Shown here: in pieces, positions 31,790 to 43,667 of the stretch
Layout of the letters: every line of letters begins with the position of its first letter
How positions within the stretch are numbered: the stretch's first letter is position 1
Source: Castanea sativa
Lineage: Eukaryota > Streptophyta > Magnoliopsida > Fagales > Fagaceae
Assembly (NCBI RefSeq): GCF_040712315.1
Contig: NC_134013.1
Span: forward strand, 39,404,001-39,468,000
Length of the DNA stretch: 64,000 nucleotides
Direction of reading: 5' to 3'
The notes under the pieces: generated by a model
Database searches by the model: none
Seen by the model: the letters and a program-made list of their open reading frames with translations, nothing else
What the model was told of the DNA's origin: nothing
Program-made: the position numbers and the translations under genes

Positions 31790-32871
31790 CATCCTGAAGT
31801 AGTAGAACCACTCCTAGAAGAGGTACATGAAGGGATTTGTGGAAGTCATACAGGAGGTAGATCCTTGTCTCACAGGGCCCTTACTCAAGGCTATTAGTGG
31901 CCAAATATGCAGAAGGAAGCTCAAGAGTATGTGAAGAAGTGTGACCAATGTTAAAGATTTGCTCCAAACATTCATCAGCCAGGGGGCATTCTTAATCCTC
32001 TGTCTAGTCCCTGGCCTTTTGCTCAATGGGGCTTGGATATTGTAGGGCCCTTCCCTAAAGCCGCTAGAAATAGGAGATGGCTTTTGGTTGGCACTGACTA
32101 CTTCACCAAGTGGGTTAAAGCTGAGCCAATAGCAAATATTAGGGATGTGGATGCTAAGATGTTTGTGTGAAAAAATATTGTCACTTAAATTGGGATTCCT
32201 CACATCCTCACTCATACAATGGGCTTCAGTTTGATAGCAAAGCTTTCAGGAGGTATTGTTGTGAATTGGGCATTAAAAACAGATATTCAACTCCAGCTTA
32301 TTCCTAGGGGAATGGACAGGCCGAGGCTGTCAATAAGGTCATAATGACTAGGCTCAAGAAAAGGTTGGATGATGCAAAGGGAAAATTGGTGGAAAAGCTG
32401 CCACACGTGCTCTGGACTTATAGGACTACCCCTTATAGGTTAACAAGGGAAACCCCTTTTTCGATGACTTATGGGGCTGAGGCTGTGATTCCTTTGGAAA
32501 CTAGATTCCCTACGCAGAGGACAAGCTTGTTCACTCCAAACAGTAATGACAACCTATTAGAGAAGAGCTTGAATTTGATTAAAGAACGGAGAGAAAGTGT
32601 CATGGTTTAGTTAGCATATTATCAACAGAAGCTCAAATAGGGGTATGAGTCAAGTGTGAGATTAAGACCGTTAGCACCTGGAGACTTAGTATTGAGAAAA
32701 GTTGTGGGTACTGCAAATAACCGAGCATGGGGAAAGTTAGGGCCTAATTAGGAAGGGTCATACCGTATCATCTCAGTAGCTAGTATAAGTGCTTATTTTC
32801 TAGAAGATTTAGATGAAAATTCCGTACCACGTCCTTTGAATGTAAATAACCTACGAATGTACTATTATTGA
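31790..32871 (+). pseudogene. Tat-2 integrase (degenerate)
   Basis: Zinc finger HEGICGSHTGGRSL...KKCDQC near 31828-31953, core with GLDIVGPFPKA near 32031 (first Asp kept), TGG-to-TGA near 32168, and a frameshift after that. The C-terminal part is readable from 32344 (RLKKRLDDAKGK, TYRTTPYRLTRETPFSMTYGAEAVIP). The C-terminal domain ends at a TGA at 32869-32871, homologous to the inferred natural stop of Tat-1. Confidence 0.88.
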
Positions 32872-32924
32872 TGAAAGGCAGCTCTGCCATGCTTTTATTT
32901 CTGACATTATGTATTATGTTTATT

Positions 32925-33565
32925 ACTTGTTTGAATATTAAACAGAATCTTGGTCATGCCTGGATCCTCAAACCACATACCTTAGGTAAATTAATATTCT
33001 TGGATATTTGTTTGAGTGTTAAACAGAACCTTGGTTATGTTTGGTTCCTTGGACCACATGCATTGGGTAAATTAATACTCTCCATTATTTGTTTAAATAT
33101 TAAACAGAACCTTAGTCATGCTTGGCTCCTCATACCACATACCTTGGGTTAATTAATATTCTTGGATATTTCTTTAAGTTTTAAATAAAACCTTGGTTAT
33201 GTCTGGTTCCTCAGACCACATGCTTTGGGTAAATTAATACTCTCCATTATTTGTTTGAATATTAAACAGAACCTTGGTGGCTCTTCGGACCACATACCTT
33301 AGGTAAATTAATATTCTTGGCTACTTGTTTGAATATTAGAAAGAATCTTGGTCATGCCTAGCTCATCGGACCACATACCTTGGGTAAATTGATATTCTTG
33401 GTTATTTGTTTAAGTCTTAAACAAAACCTTGGTTATGTCTGGTTCCTTGGACCACATGCTTTGGGTAAATTAATACTCTTCATTATTTGTTCTAGTGTTA
33501 AACATAACCTTGGTTATGTTTGGTTCCTTGGACCACGTACCTTGGGTAAATTAACATTTCTTTGA
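32925..33565 (+). repeat. Tat-2 81-bp tandem repeat block
   Basis: Eight units of about 81 bp, each with AAACAGAACCTTGGTYATG, TGGTTCCTCGGACCACAT and GGGTAAATTAATA. Odd and even units alternate (CACATACC/CACATGC; CTTGGATATTT/CTCCATTATTT), so there is a two-unit (about 162 bp) higher-order period. The monomer is homologous to the 75-bp half-units in Tat-1. Confidence 0.9.
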
Positions 33566-34162
33566 TCATGAGAATACCAAATAGGACCTCAGTCATGCCT
33601 GGTCTCTCAGACCACATGCAAAATAACACTTCGCAATTTCACCAAGGAGGGGACCTTGGTATATACATCATCATGAGAGAACGAGGACTCACTTTGGGTT
33701 CCAGTTAAAGGATTTTGAAGGTACATTCATCAGGTGCTCTTAAAATAAAAAACCTCAAACACCCTTTTCTACTAAGTGTTTCAATTATCTCTAAAAACTT
33801 AAACATTCCTAGTGGTTATACAATTTATAGTTCCAACACATAGATATTTTTCTCACTATTTTCGTGGGCTCAATTTACTTGAACTAACAACAAATCATTA
33901 CTATTAGATTTTTGTTAAAGTGTAGGTTTTCACCCTTAGAAGCATCATCAATCTAACCTCTCAACAAAATATAGAACAATTACTACAGCTATTAGAGGTA
34001 AATATTGCAGGGAAAGCGAAAGTTCATTTGTCATAAAGCAAAAGCTAATGTCTTTTCATTAATCAAAAGGAAAGATACATCATAAACCATGGAAAACTGC
34101 CACAACAAAAGAAAAGTACATATATATATTTTTAAAAAAAAGAAGAAGAGAAAAATTCTAGG
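33566..34162 (+). other. Tat-2 non-coding spacer
   Basis: Between the tandem repeats and the end of the antisense gene, corresponding to 12240-12558 of Tat-1. AT-rich, with no reading frame and no motif recognised. Confidence 0.5.
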
Positions 34163-36765
34163 CTAAGCCTTGGCTTTGGGGGGGATCTTTTTTGCTGGCT
34201 AGTTAGGAGACATAAGGATCAGCCACCTTACCCGAGGTGGCCTTTTTCTCCTGGGCCATGGCTTGAGACTTGACCAGCTTGGACTCCTTTTCCTTGGGAG
34301 CAACTTCCTTGCCTCGGTCAGCCTCTAGGCTCTTGATCTCTGGCAGAGTTTTAGCCTCCTTACCTTTGCCCTATTCCTCTAATCGAGCTCTACCCTGGCT
34401 AGCCTCCTTACCCTTGGCCACTTCCACCCCCTAGCCTTGGTCTCAGCCTTGCCAGGCCCTTCAGAGGTCTCAAGAGGAGAAAGAGAGGCTTGGGTGGTTC
34501 AAAGCTACTCAGGTGCAGTTGCAGTAGGGGCAACACCTGTCCCCCGGGCCGAAGTTGCTTTAGGGGCTTCTCGGATGTCTTCTGGATAATATACATTCTC
34601 AACCTTCCTCCACTCCAAGGTAGCAAGAGCTCCAACCCAGTTTAGTGCCTCAATCCATACCTCGAGGCAGTAGTCCTTACAGACCCCAGCCAACTCATCA
34701 GTCAGGCGGGCCTTGGTCTCTACACTTTGAGATCGTAGGACTTTGGACCTGCAATGTCCTGAGCCGCACTCAGGCCTGAGTAGCCTCCTTAGCCTTTTTC
34801 TACACTGCCTTCAGGTCCACCACCTATTACTTGGCCATGGCCAGCTCTATCTCTGTGTAATGGACCTTTTGACACTGCTCCTCAGCTTGCGTCTGAGTGT
34901 TCTTGAGGCCAGCCTCAGCGCTCTTCTTCTCCCTCTCCTCAGTAGTCAACTTTGTAGTAAGCTCCTTGTTCTTTTTCTCAGCAGCACCCAAAGCCTTGTT
35001 GGTCTCTGCGCTAAGGTTATCTGTGAGCCTAGCCTCGTTCCGAGCATCTTTCACCCACTCTTCGGCCATAAATACCTCCTGGATGGCCAACACAAAAACA
35101 ACAAAGGAATGCTCTATCAAACAAGAAAAAGATAACCTAGCAGGAAGTTAGTAAGACGTGTCAAGAAACTTACTAAGGCCAAGTCCCTCTTCAGGGACAG
35201 GAAGAGGCTATGTTGCTTCACATTCTTCAAAGCAGCCATGTCATTCGGCAACAGGAGAGGCTGCTCTAGAGCGCTGGCGAGGTAATGGGCGTTCCCTCTT
35301 TGGAACTCCCTGATGGTAGAGTTCCATGGTATAGTTGCCCCATCTAGCTCCAACTGAGGATTCCACGCTGGATTGAGAGGGCGCACCTCAACCACGTGCC
35401 GGTCCTCCATACTCTCGGCCGAGGAAGCCCTTCCCTTACCCTTGGGCATCTTTGGAAGAACCCCTCATCATGAAGGACCAACTCCCCTTCCTCGGCCACT
35501 TCCTTGTCCTTCTTCCTCTTCTTCAGATTGGTAGGTGCAAAGAGATTAGCCGAATGAGGAGAATGAGGACGAAGCTAAGACCTCGAGGCATCCTTAAGCG
35601 TCAAACCCTTGGCCCTACCATGAGGAATTCACGAAGACCCTTTTTCCTTTCCAGCGGCATTTCTTCTTCTTCTTCTTTCGAACTGCTGGCTACAAGCACA
35701 ACGATGAATCCAGAGGCACAAATGCTCAAAGATCTATCAATCTCGTCTTCCAAATCTGAGTCCTGAATTACAGGCTTTCCCTGCTCCTCCCATTCTTCCT
35801 CGAGCTGAAATTGGTCTATCTTCGCCTCAAGTGATAGGCGTGAAGAAGCTGTCTCTTCTTTCGGAACCGCTTCTTCACGGGGAGAATGATGGGAAGGCAG
35901 CTTAACCTGCACGATACCTTCTTGGGCTAGGAATTCGGGCACCGAAACATCAATACAAGCCTGCCGAGGATCACTCGCTCTAATCGCGTTGCCCACGTCT
36001 TGAAACTTATCGGACAAGGGTTCGAAGTTAAGGATAAGGTGGACAGCTCTCAGTTGTCTATCCTCGCTCACGAATACCTTAGACCTCAGCACACTGTTAA
36101 GATCTAGAACATTGACAAAGTTGAGATTTAGAGCCACGTATCTTTTATCTGCAAAAAAAGTCTAGAAGCAAAACCACAGTTAAAAAATTGAGTCATCAGA
36201 CAAATGGAAACAAACTACAAAACTAATCCCCGTGTTAAAGGACCTAAACCTAGGGTACCCTACCTGGTGCTCCCTCCAAAGGTTGGGCAGTGAAGACTGT
36301 CATGCCATTCACCCGAGACGATCAGAAAGTCATCTTTCATGCCCTTGTTTGATTTGGGGAGACACGAGATAAGCCTAACGTCGAAAGACCTAGACTTATG
36401 GTAATTGCCAGAATTTGCAAGCAGATGGCATTCGTACATCCAAACAACGTCATGCTAGGTGAGGCCCAATCCCATTTCTCGTTAAGAGCATCTACGCTAC
36501 CTAAGACTCTAAATAAGTTGGGCACACATTGATGAGGGCATATCCTATGGGCAATCAGGAAGTCCCTGGTCACCCTACCCATGGGAAGCCTCATTCCCCT
36601 TTCTATGAAGGCGATCATGGGAATAACGACCTCCCCCTCCTTTCTGAGGGTATGCCACCCACCTAGAGGGCAATACCATAAGGAGATACCCCGGGGAATA
36701 TAATACGGGGCCCTAAACCCCTCTATACCTACGGGGGCATCTACTAAGTGGGCAAACCTACCCAT
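34163..36765 (-). pseudogene. Tat-2 antisense accessory gene (degenerate)
   Basis: Homologue of the Tat-1 antisense gene in the same place and strand. Exon 1 starts at ATG 36765 (MGRF..LVDAPVG.EGFRA...IPMIAFIERGM...NLFRVLGSVDALNE) and is frameshifted near 36475. The donor CCAG/GTAGGG near 36262 and acceptor TTTTGCAG/ATAAAAG near 36146 match those of Tat-1. Exon 2 has an acidic region and the block LFLSLKRDLAL, followed by a perfect donor, GTAAGT, near 35173. The acceptor of intron 2 is degraded (TGTTG in place of CACAG). Exon 3 is coiled coil and ends PPKAKA-stop at 34163. A TAG occurs at 36455-36457, at the same Trp codon that is TGA in Tat-1. Confidence 0.8.
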
Positions 36766-36985
36766 CTAAGCAAACTAAGGAGAAGGAAAAGAACTTTTGT
36801 GAAGAAAGAAATAGAAAACAGAAGGCCGAGGAGACTAGCCGAGGAGACTGGCTGAGGAGAAAAGAACGTAAGAATAAATGAACTTGCGAAAGTAATGACA
36901 AAAGTCACTTCAGAAGCTTCTTGAAAGTTTGAAGGTTTGGAAAATGGAGAAATGAATCTCCCAAGTGTCTTATATAGGAGGTATA
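36766..36985 (-). promoter_or_regulatory. Antisense promoter and leader of Tat-2
   Basis: Minus strand: TATA box TATATAAG at 36976-36969 (within TCCTATATAAGACACTTGG), about 205 bp before the ATG. A possible leader donor, GCAAGT, is near 36888, and the acceptor TTGCTTAG directly precedes the ATG. This gives a compact promoter, leader exon and leader intron arrangement pointing away from the 3' LTR. Confidence 0.55.
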
Positions 36986-37251
36986 ATTGGGCAGGAATTA
37001 CCCCACCCAAATTTCGAGGAAAAATACCAGCCATAGGATCTCCATCTCACCGTGGGACGTGGGGGACAAGGCACTGCCTAAACATTAAATGAGACGTTAT
37101 GGACGCCGAAGTGCCAGGAGCGGTTACAAGGCATGCAAAGTGACGCCCTCACGTGGGAAATTCAAAGAAGCGTGTGGAACAAATTACTTAAGGTCAAAAC
37201 CCAATTTTTCTCCTCGGACAAGAGGGAAAAATTGGAGTTTTGAGGGGCTAT

Positions 37252-37971
37252 TGTGGGATACAACAATTTGATAAGATTGTAATGCCACGTGTCATGCCCG
37301 AGGCTGAGGAGTCCAGTGCAGTTACGAGGAGACCATACCCTCGAATAGTGAGGCCAAAGAGGCGAGCCATGACCACGTCAATGGCACATCACCAGAGGAG
37401 GCCACACTGTAGAGGAAGAACTTCAGAGAAGGGGTTAGCCTTGACATGACTGGAGGGATGGTAGCTACCACCACATTTAATGTATCCCACCAAACCCCCT
37501 GGCCGCATTTATATGAAGAAGACCCCTGAATAGTGTTGTCTTGGTTGTCGTAACTCACTAAAGATCTAGGAGGGCGTTTGATAGGACAAGCACTCGAGTA
37601 GTGACCTGCATATTCAACAAATGGAGGGTCAAGATCAAAGAAAATGGGCTATATAATGTAAGAGATCTTCCAAGAATGGAGGATCATCTGAGAATCTGTA
37701 AAGAAAACACTTTAGCAACAAGAACTAAAATTGTAATCATACTCAAGAGAGACATATACAAGGGCTATTCTCCTTAGACTTAGTCGAGGAAGAGTTATTT
37801 TGCATAAAACTTGTTTATCTTGGTTTTTCCTGTCATTTGGATCTACTATAATTGTTGTCCAACTTATCAAAACCTAGTTTTCAACCCACTCTCTATAAAT
37901 TTATTGTGTCAGGCTCGTTGGGCCTTAATCCTATTACCTTTTAGGCTTAGGATCCAACTCGTGACCCTACA
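37252..37971 (+). repeat. Tat-2 3' LTR
   Basis: The second LTR copy (720 bp), preceded by the polypurine tract AGTTTTGAGGGGCTAT at 37236-37251. It keeps the TATATAA box near 37655. Confidence 0.92.
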
Positions 37972-37995
37972 ATTATTATTATTATTATTATTATT
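37972..37995 (+). repeat. (ATT)n microsatellite, right half
   Basis: Continuation of the microsatellite split by Tat-2 (left half 26764-26783). Confidence 0.85.
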
Positions 37996-38349
37996 TGTTT
38001 TGTTTATCTTTGGCAACTTTGGGCAAAAATTGCTAAATAACCTTAATTTTTAAAGTATGTAGCTAAACAATCTCATTTTCAAACTATGTAGCAAAATACC
38101 AATATTTTGGAACTTGACATTGCTAATGTTGACGAATGTCAAGTTCTTTGCATATTTTGCCATTTGAATTTATTTGAAAATTCTATGCAGAACTAATCAT
38201 TGACATTAGGAATGTTGAATTCCACTTAAAAAATAAGGCTATTTAGTCATTTCCCCCTCAATTTTGGAACATTCTTTAATTAATTAATTTTTAGAGTAAA
38301 CAAAAAATTCTTTCATTTACTGAGCATGGGGATATATTTTGTTTTCTTT

Positions 38350-38382
<33 letters not shown>

Positions 38383-38619
38383 TATGCATAAGAAATTTCA
38401 TGATTAGATGGGACTTGCTGAATTTAGGATTTCCTCTGAGGAAATTATTTTCAAGAAACTAAGTTTAAGTTTTTTAAAGTCAAAAAACAATTAAAATTTA
38501 AATTAGCTTTTGATTGTATTCTAATTTTACACCACTTGTTTGATTTATTTTTCTTAATTTTTTGTGCTAAGCATGAAACCCAAGGAGATAATAACACACA
38601 CTCAACCATTACTTTGAAA
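37996..38619. other. Intergenic DNA with a (TTG)n tract
   Basis: AT-rich DNA without a gene. A perfect (TTG)n microsatellite of about ten units lies at 38350-38381. Confidence 0.6.
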
Positions 38620-39044
38620 CTAGCTTGAAACTCCATGCATATGCATGGATACATTTAAAAATATACAATAAGATACATAATATAATTCTCTTATGTATAT
38701 AATTTAAATACTATTGATAGTCATTTTTATATTTTGTTAACTCTTTAAAAATATTTGTAAGGATATTACAAAATATAAAATGTAAATTATCCATTTTTAT
38801 TTATTTATTGTGAAGCACTTTTTTTTTATGATTCATTTATTCTAGACTCTTTGATTTTTGTACTTAATAACTCACTTAGATGAATATTTATAATGTGGTC
38901 CCACATTTGATTCTAAAATTAAGAAATAAAACCCTTTAAGAATAAATAATTTAGGACACATAGCACAAAATTGGAACTCTAATTTAGAATACTAATTTGA
39001 GTTTCTCTCAGCTTCACCTATTATTTTATATATAGATATATAGA
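38620..39044 (-). mobile_element. Short non-autonomous Helitron, both ends visible
   Basis: Read on the minus strand it begins TCTATATATCTATATAT at 39044 and ends with a 16-bp palindrome CCATGCATATGCATGG, nine bases and CTAG at 38620. The flanking bases are A (5') and T (3'), as expected for Helitron insertion between A and T. Its 5' region (AATAATAGGTGAAGCTGAGAGAAA) matches that of the Helitron starting at 40831. It has no coding region, so it is non-autonomous, about 425 bp. Confidence 0.72.
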
Positions 39045-39353
39045 TTTGCTATTTTTAACTTTTATATATCTATAATCTATATCTTTCTCAAAAAAAAAAA
39101 ATCTATAATCTATAATCTTACTTATTATTATATGTTTCATCATATAGAATGAGAATTTATTATTTATGCTTCTTCTTAGGTAAGCCGCAATAAGTCATTG
39201 ATAAAAATTTTGACCAACTACTTGTCATTGGCTATTGAATGCATGACCATTTGATCTTTAGGTATTTTGACAAATAATAATTAAAATTATTGAGTAAAAG
39301 TTAAACTATATAATGTATTTATTAGCTTAATTTAGTATGAAATTAAGATTTTG

Positions 39354-40001
39354 TTTGGTTCAACGGAAATTGATTTCCATAAAATATTTTCTGCATTTGT
39401 GGGTGTTTGGGGTTATTGAAATTGTTAGTCAACTGGAAATTGTTTTTCGGTTGATGGTAAAATAAAGGCACTTCTGTCGAAAAGTTGTTTACATTTTCAT
39501 TTTTCGTAAAAACATTTTTCGCTTTACCAAAATTTATCAACAATGACATTGAGCATGTTTCCTATCTCTTCTCGAGAAACAAGTGGGCTATTCTTTGCAA
39601 AATTGTGCTCAATTTCATATGTGGCAATTCCGCCAAGATCTCTTCTTTAGTTAGGGGAAGAATCTGCACGAATCAGATTTTTTGAGAAAAATATCGAAAG
39701 AGAATTGGAACCTCCACCCCTACCCCAACTATCAACCACCCAACCACCACCAATGTTCTCGGTCTCCAATTGTCAACCATTGTTGCAAGTTGCTGGCTGT
39801 TGATCAGTATTTCTTTAAAAAAAAAAAAAATCTCTTTTTTTATTTTTTATTTGATTGGGAGATGAGAAAATGTGAGAAAGTAGAAAAAAATATATTTTCT
39901 ATAGTATTTTTCAGGGTATTTTTTGGGAATTTATTTTCCTTTTCAAAAAATACTAATACCTACAAGTATTTTATTTCATATTTCTTTGTTGAAGCAAACA
40001 C
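39354..40001. mobile_element. Putative TIR element
   Basis: Imperfect inverted ends: TTTGTTTGGTTCAACGGAAA at the left and, reverse-complemented, TTGTGTTTGCTTCAACAAAG at the right. The inner sequence is AT-rich with no transposase. No clear target duplication was found. Confidence 0.4.
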
Positions 40002-40329
40002 AACCTAACCTCTTACTCACCATTACTATTTCTAATATGATACGCCAAATTTATCTCCACCTAAAAAATTATAAAATGCAATTTCTTTTACTAGCATCTA
40101 GCTTTTTGAGTGTTTGATACTTCAAATGATGCATTCACAAGTAAGAAGTCTTACTAAACCAAAGACAATTAGATTGATGAATAGTAATACATTCTCTTAT
40201 ATGTTGAATGATAAAGTGTGTGTTGGGGCATTACTAAAAAAGTGTTTTAGGCGCATTTAAAAAATGTTTTAGGAGCCTTAAAGTCTTTTAGAAATTGTCT
40301 AAGTTTATTTTAATTTTAAATGTGTTTGT

Positions 40330-40335
40330 GTGTGT

Positions 40336-40373
<38 letters not shown>

Positions 40374-40637
40374 TTATATTAAAAGCCAAAACTTAGAAAA
40401 AATCCAATTATATGTCAATTAGATTCTCAATTTGCGTCATTTGTCCCATCTAATTTTTAACTTTTGTGTCAAGTAAATTATTGAGTGTAAAAATCAAAGA
40501 ATCCATATCCAATTAGATTCTAAATTAGATTTCAATTGGAGTCTAATTTTGAGTCACGTGTCCATTGAATTTTTAATTTTTGTGGCAAGTGAATTATTGG
40601 GTACAAAAACGGAAGAGTCTAAATCCACTTAAATTCT

Positions 40638-40694
<57 letters not shown>

Positions 40695-40830
40695 AAAATT
40701 GAGAAACCATTACATATTTTAGAAAATGTATAGTTTAAAAAGGTGTAAACTAATACTATGTATAATTTGAACCGTGTAATTGTGATTATCTTTAATTGTA
40801 CATGTGCATATGCAAGGGGTTACACACTAG
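40330..40830 (+). mobile_element. Helitron copy with 3' end at 40830
   Basis: The 3' end shows the palindrome TGCATATGCA near 40804-40813 and, after a short spacer, CTAG at 40827-40830. The body contains two copies of a Helitron-like motif (CAATTAGATTC..., TTTTTGTGWCAAGTRAATTATTG). The 5' end is blurred by (TA)n expansions at about 40333-40373. The (TA)n at about 40644-40689 is a second expanded tract. Confidence 0.5.
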
Positions 40831-41605
40831 TCTATACATATAATAATAGATAAAGCTGAGAGAAAATTCAATTAGATTTCAAATTATAATTCAATTAGAG
40901 TCTAATTTTGCGTCACATGTCTCATCTAATCTTAGTTTTTAAATTTTTGTGACAAGTGAGTTAATTTAATGTAAAAATTAGATTTCAATTAGAGTTTAAC
41001 TTTTTTTTTAATAGGAACTTCTCTAAAATTTTGAGTTTATGTGTTGATTTAAGTTACTTTTTTATTTATATTACTTTATTTTCAACACATCGTTTAAATT
41101 ACTTTTTATCTGGTCTTTATTATATTTGGTTGGTTTAATCTTCTTGGGTAATTAAACAAGTTTAATCTTTCAATCTCTTTTTCTTTATGTGATAAATTGC
41201 ATAGCTTTAATTTTTTTTTTTTTAATGTTCTTGAGGCAACAAACAAACCAACTAGATTTGCTAAAGATGAAGACGATGTACACATATAGCTAGAGGATGT
41301 CCCCCCAATAATTTGAAACCATGTTCTAGAATTAACATTTTTTTGTATTTAATTTTCTTATTCTTTGTAAGGCATTGATTTTATTGCATTTTTTTTTTTT
41401 TAAATTTCATGATAGCTATTTTGTTTTTTTAGCGTTTGATATGGTATTTCACTGTGATTATCAATTTGTATTTTAAGAGTTTTAATTGGTAACATATATT
41501 CTTCCATGAATATAAATTAAAGAGAAATTTTTGAGAAAAAAAAAAGAATTAGTAAAATTGAAAAACCAAGCTAGTTGATAATCATGATATAAACATATTT
41601 ACTGT

Positions 41606-41665
<60 letters not shown>

Positions 41666-42383
41666 AATAACTTATTAAAAGAGTGCAATAAATATGTTTG
41701 CTTTTAAAATGCGTTGGGCTTAGATATCGTAGTTGCGCCAAGTGGTAGCACCAAATTGCAGAATTTTTTTAAAATTTTTCGATTTTAAAAAGAAAACATT
41801 TATATGAAAAATTCTAATGCATCTTAACTTACAACAATGTAGACGTAGCGTAATCTAATTCTTCTATTTGTCAATTACTCCACTAAAAAAATGGTCTAAT
41901 GTATCTTAAATTGCAGGAACCGTATACTACACTTAAAAAAAAAGAGGTCTAATACATCTTAAATTGCAACAATATTAATACCCATCATTTTTTTTTTGAA
42001 TTTGTCATTAATCTTTTTTTGAATTTGTCATTATTTTAAATTTTTAGTAATTTAGATTGTTCTTAATTATTGGATTGAGGTTTCCACTTAAATATGATTT
42101 CAATTATTGTTTTGGATAGTTTTTAATTATTAAATTCAAGGTTTTTCTATTTAGAGATACCTTGGAGATTAATTGAGCCTTAAAGCTCAATACACACACA
42201 CACACACACATATTTTATAATACCTTAATTCCACACCATTTGTATTCATTAATTAACTTAAAAGTCAAATACTCATTTATCTTCATTATCTATTTTATTA
42301 TCTAATTTTAAGTAAATTATTAAATAAAAACTATTTACATATGAATTTTGATTAAGCCGTGCATCGCACGGGCATAATGCTAG
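40831..42383 (+). mobile_element. Non-autonomous Helitron, 1.55 kb
   Basis: 5' end TCTATACATATAATAATAG...AAAGCTGAGAGAAA at 40831, directly after the CTAG of the previous copy. The 3' end has a hairpin CCGTGC-ATC-GCACGG (42357-42371), eight bases and CTAG (42380-42383). No Rep or helicase coding is seen. The interior has (TA)n at about 41612-41660 and (AC)n at about 42191-42210. Confidence 0.7.
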
Positions 42384-43560
42384 TGTATATATAAAACCGA
42401 AATCTCTGAAACTCTCACAATTTTTCACGTCAGCACAATATTTAAAAAATAAAAAAAAATTGATAAATTTAAAAAATAAAATTAAAAACTATTTTCACTC
42501 AAAAACAAAACCGAATACTTATCTTAAAAAAAAAAAACCGATAGACACAAACACAAACTCAGCCTAGAAACAGGTTTGGAGTCTGCAAGAGAATACACAA
42601 GAAACCCCAAAACTAAAAACCCTAGACGCAAATCCATCTCCTTTGTCTCCACTCCCATCTAAGACAATCTCGCAATCTGCGATCAAAACCCTGCTCTATA
42701 AAAAAAACAAAAATTCAGATTTTATATACAAAAATTTGATTTTCTATTTTCTGATCGTTTAGATAGAGAGGTTTTTGTGTGTTTTTATTGTTGGAATTCT
42801 GGATTTTAAGTTTCAATTTTGGAATTCAATCTCAAATTAAGCAAAAATAGAAATACATGTTTGATCTAATTCTCTCTCTTATATACCTACACCTGTTTTT
42901 GTTGTCTCTTTGGGTTTTAGTTATAATATACATACATATAAGTTTAGATCTTTCAATTGCTTTTTTGTCTGTTAAATGGATCTTAATATGCTTTTTATGT
43001 CATTTTGGTTTTCAAAATTTGTAAAATTAGACTTAGCTAGGAAAATTTTGTATTGGGTTTTTGTTTTTAAATGGTTTATTACATTCTGTTTGCAACTAAA
43101 CTGTGTATTGTCGTTTTATGAGAATGTTTTGGTTTTAGAATTTTTGATATATTCATTAGGTTTTGTAGAGATAGTTGACCTTGGAGTGAGGGATGGACTC
43201 ACTAAGAAGCTGGAATAACCTACCGTAGATGGGTGGAATCTCATTAAAAATCTTGAGGTGAATGGGATGTATGAGCCACCATGGTTAATAAATAGACTTT
43301 AACAAGCACATGAATTAGTAATGAAATTGGTTTGTCCAGTTCATGCTAATATGTTACTGTGATGATTCCCTTGAAACTTCAATATTCATGGTGTGCAAAT
43401 GATGAATATTGGATTTGTGTAATGAAATGGTAGTGAAGTGATTTGTGTTGTTGCCTTCGTTTTCTTTGTGTCTTGGCAGTATACACACACATTACAATTC
43501 AATCCTCAGGTGCCTAATTTTTTATAGTAACATTGTTAATAATTCTCATTTCTTTCCTTT

Positions 43561-43667
43561 TACAGGTTCACGTTTCTTTCTTGAAGACTATTAGTTTGGC
43601 TATTGTATTGGATATGTCACTTGATGATCTTATTAAAAATAAAGGTTCCCGTGAGAGAGTTAGCTAA
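43561..43667 (+). pseudogene. Captured exon fragment, UAP56-interacting export-factor-like
   Basis: A 3' splice site (TTTTACAG at 43558-43565) precedes a frame reading LDMSLDDLIKNKGSRERVS and then a stop at 43665. The LDMSLDDLIK motif is the UAP56-binding motif type found at the N-terminus of plant mRNA export adaptors. The match is short, so the family call is tentative. It is not a functional gene. Confidence 0.4.

Larger units (their letters stand above)
26784..37971 (+). mobile_element. Tat-2: degenerate full-length Ty3/gypsy (Tat lineage) element
   Basis: The 11,188-bp element has LTRs at 26784-27515 and 37252-37971, a PBS and a polypurine tract, and the same gene order as Tat-1, including tandem repeats after pol and an antisense gene. 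Flanking 5-mers are ATTAT on both sides, but because the site is a (TTA)n microsatellite this is not independent proof of a target duplication. Many stops, frameshifts and lost catalytic residues mark it as old. A hand comparison suggests clearly more LTR divergence than in Tat-1 (roughly twice), including a 12-bp indel. Confidence 0.92.

Noticed and set aside
43440..43480. C/D-box-like motifs (TGATGA) suggesting a snoRNA around 43370-43480
   Set aside because: No matching D box and no terminal stem could be found at a proper distance.
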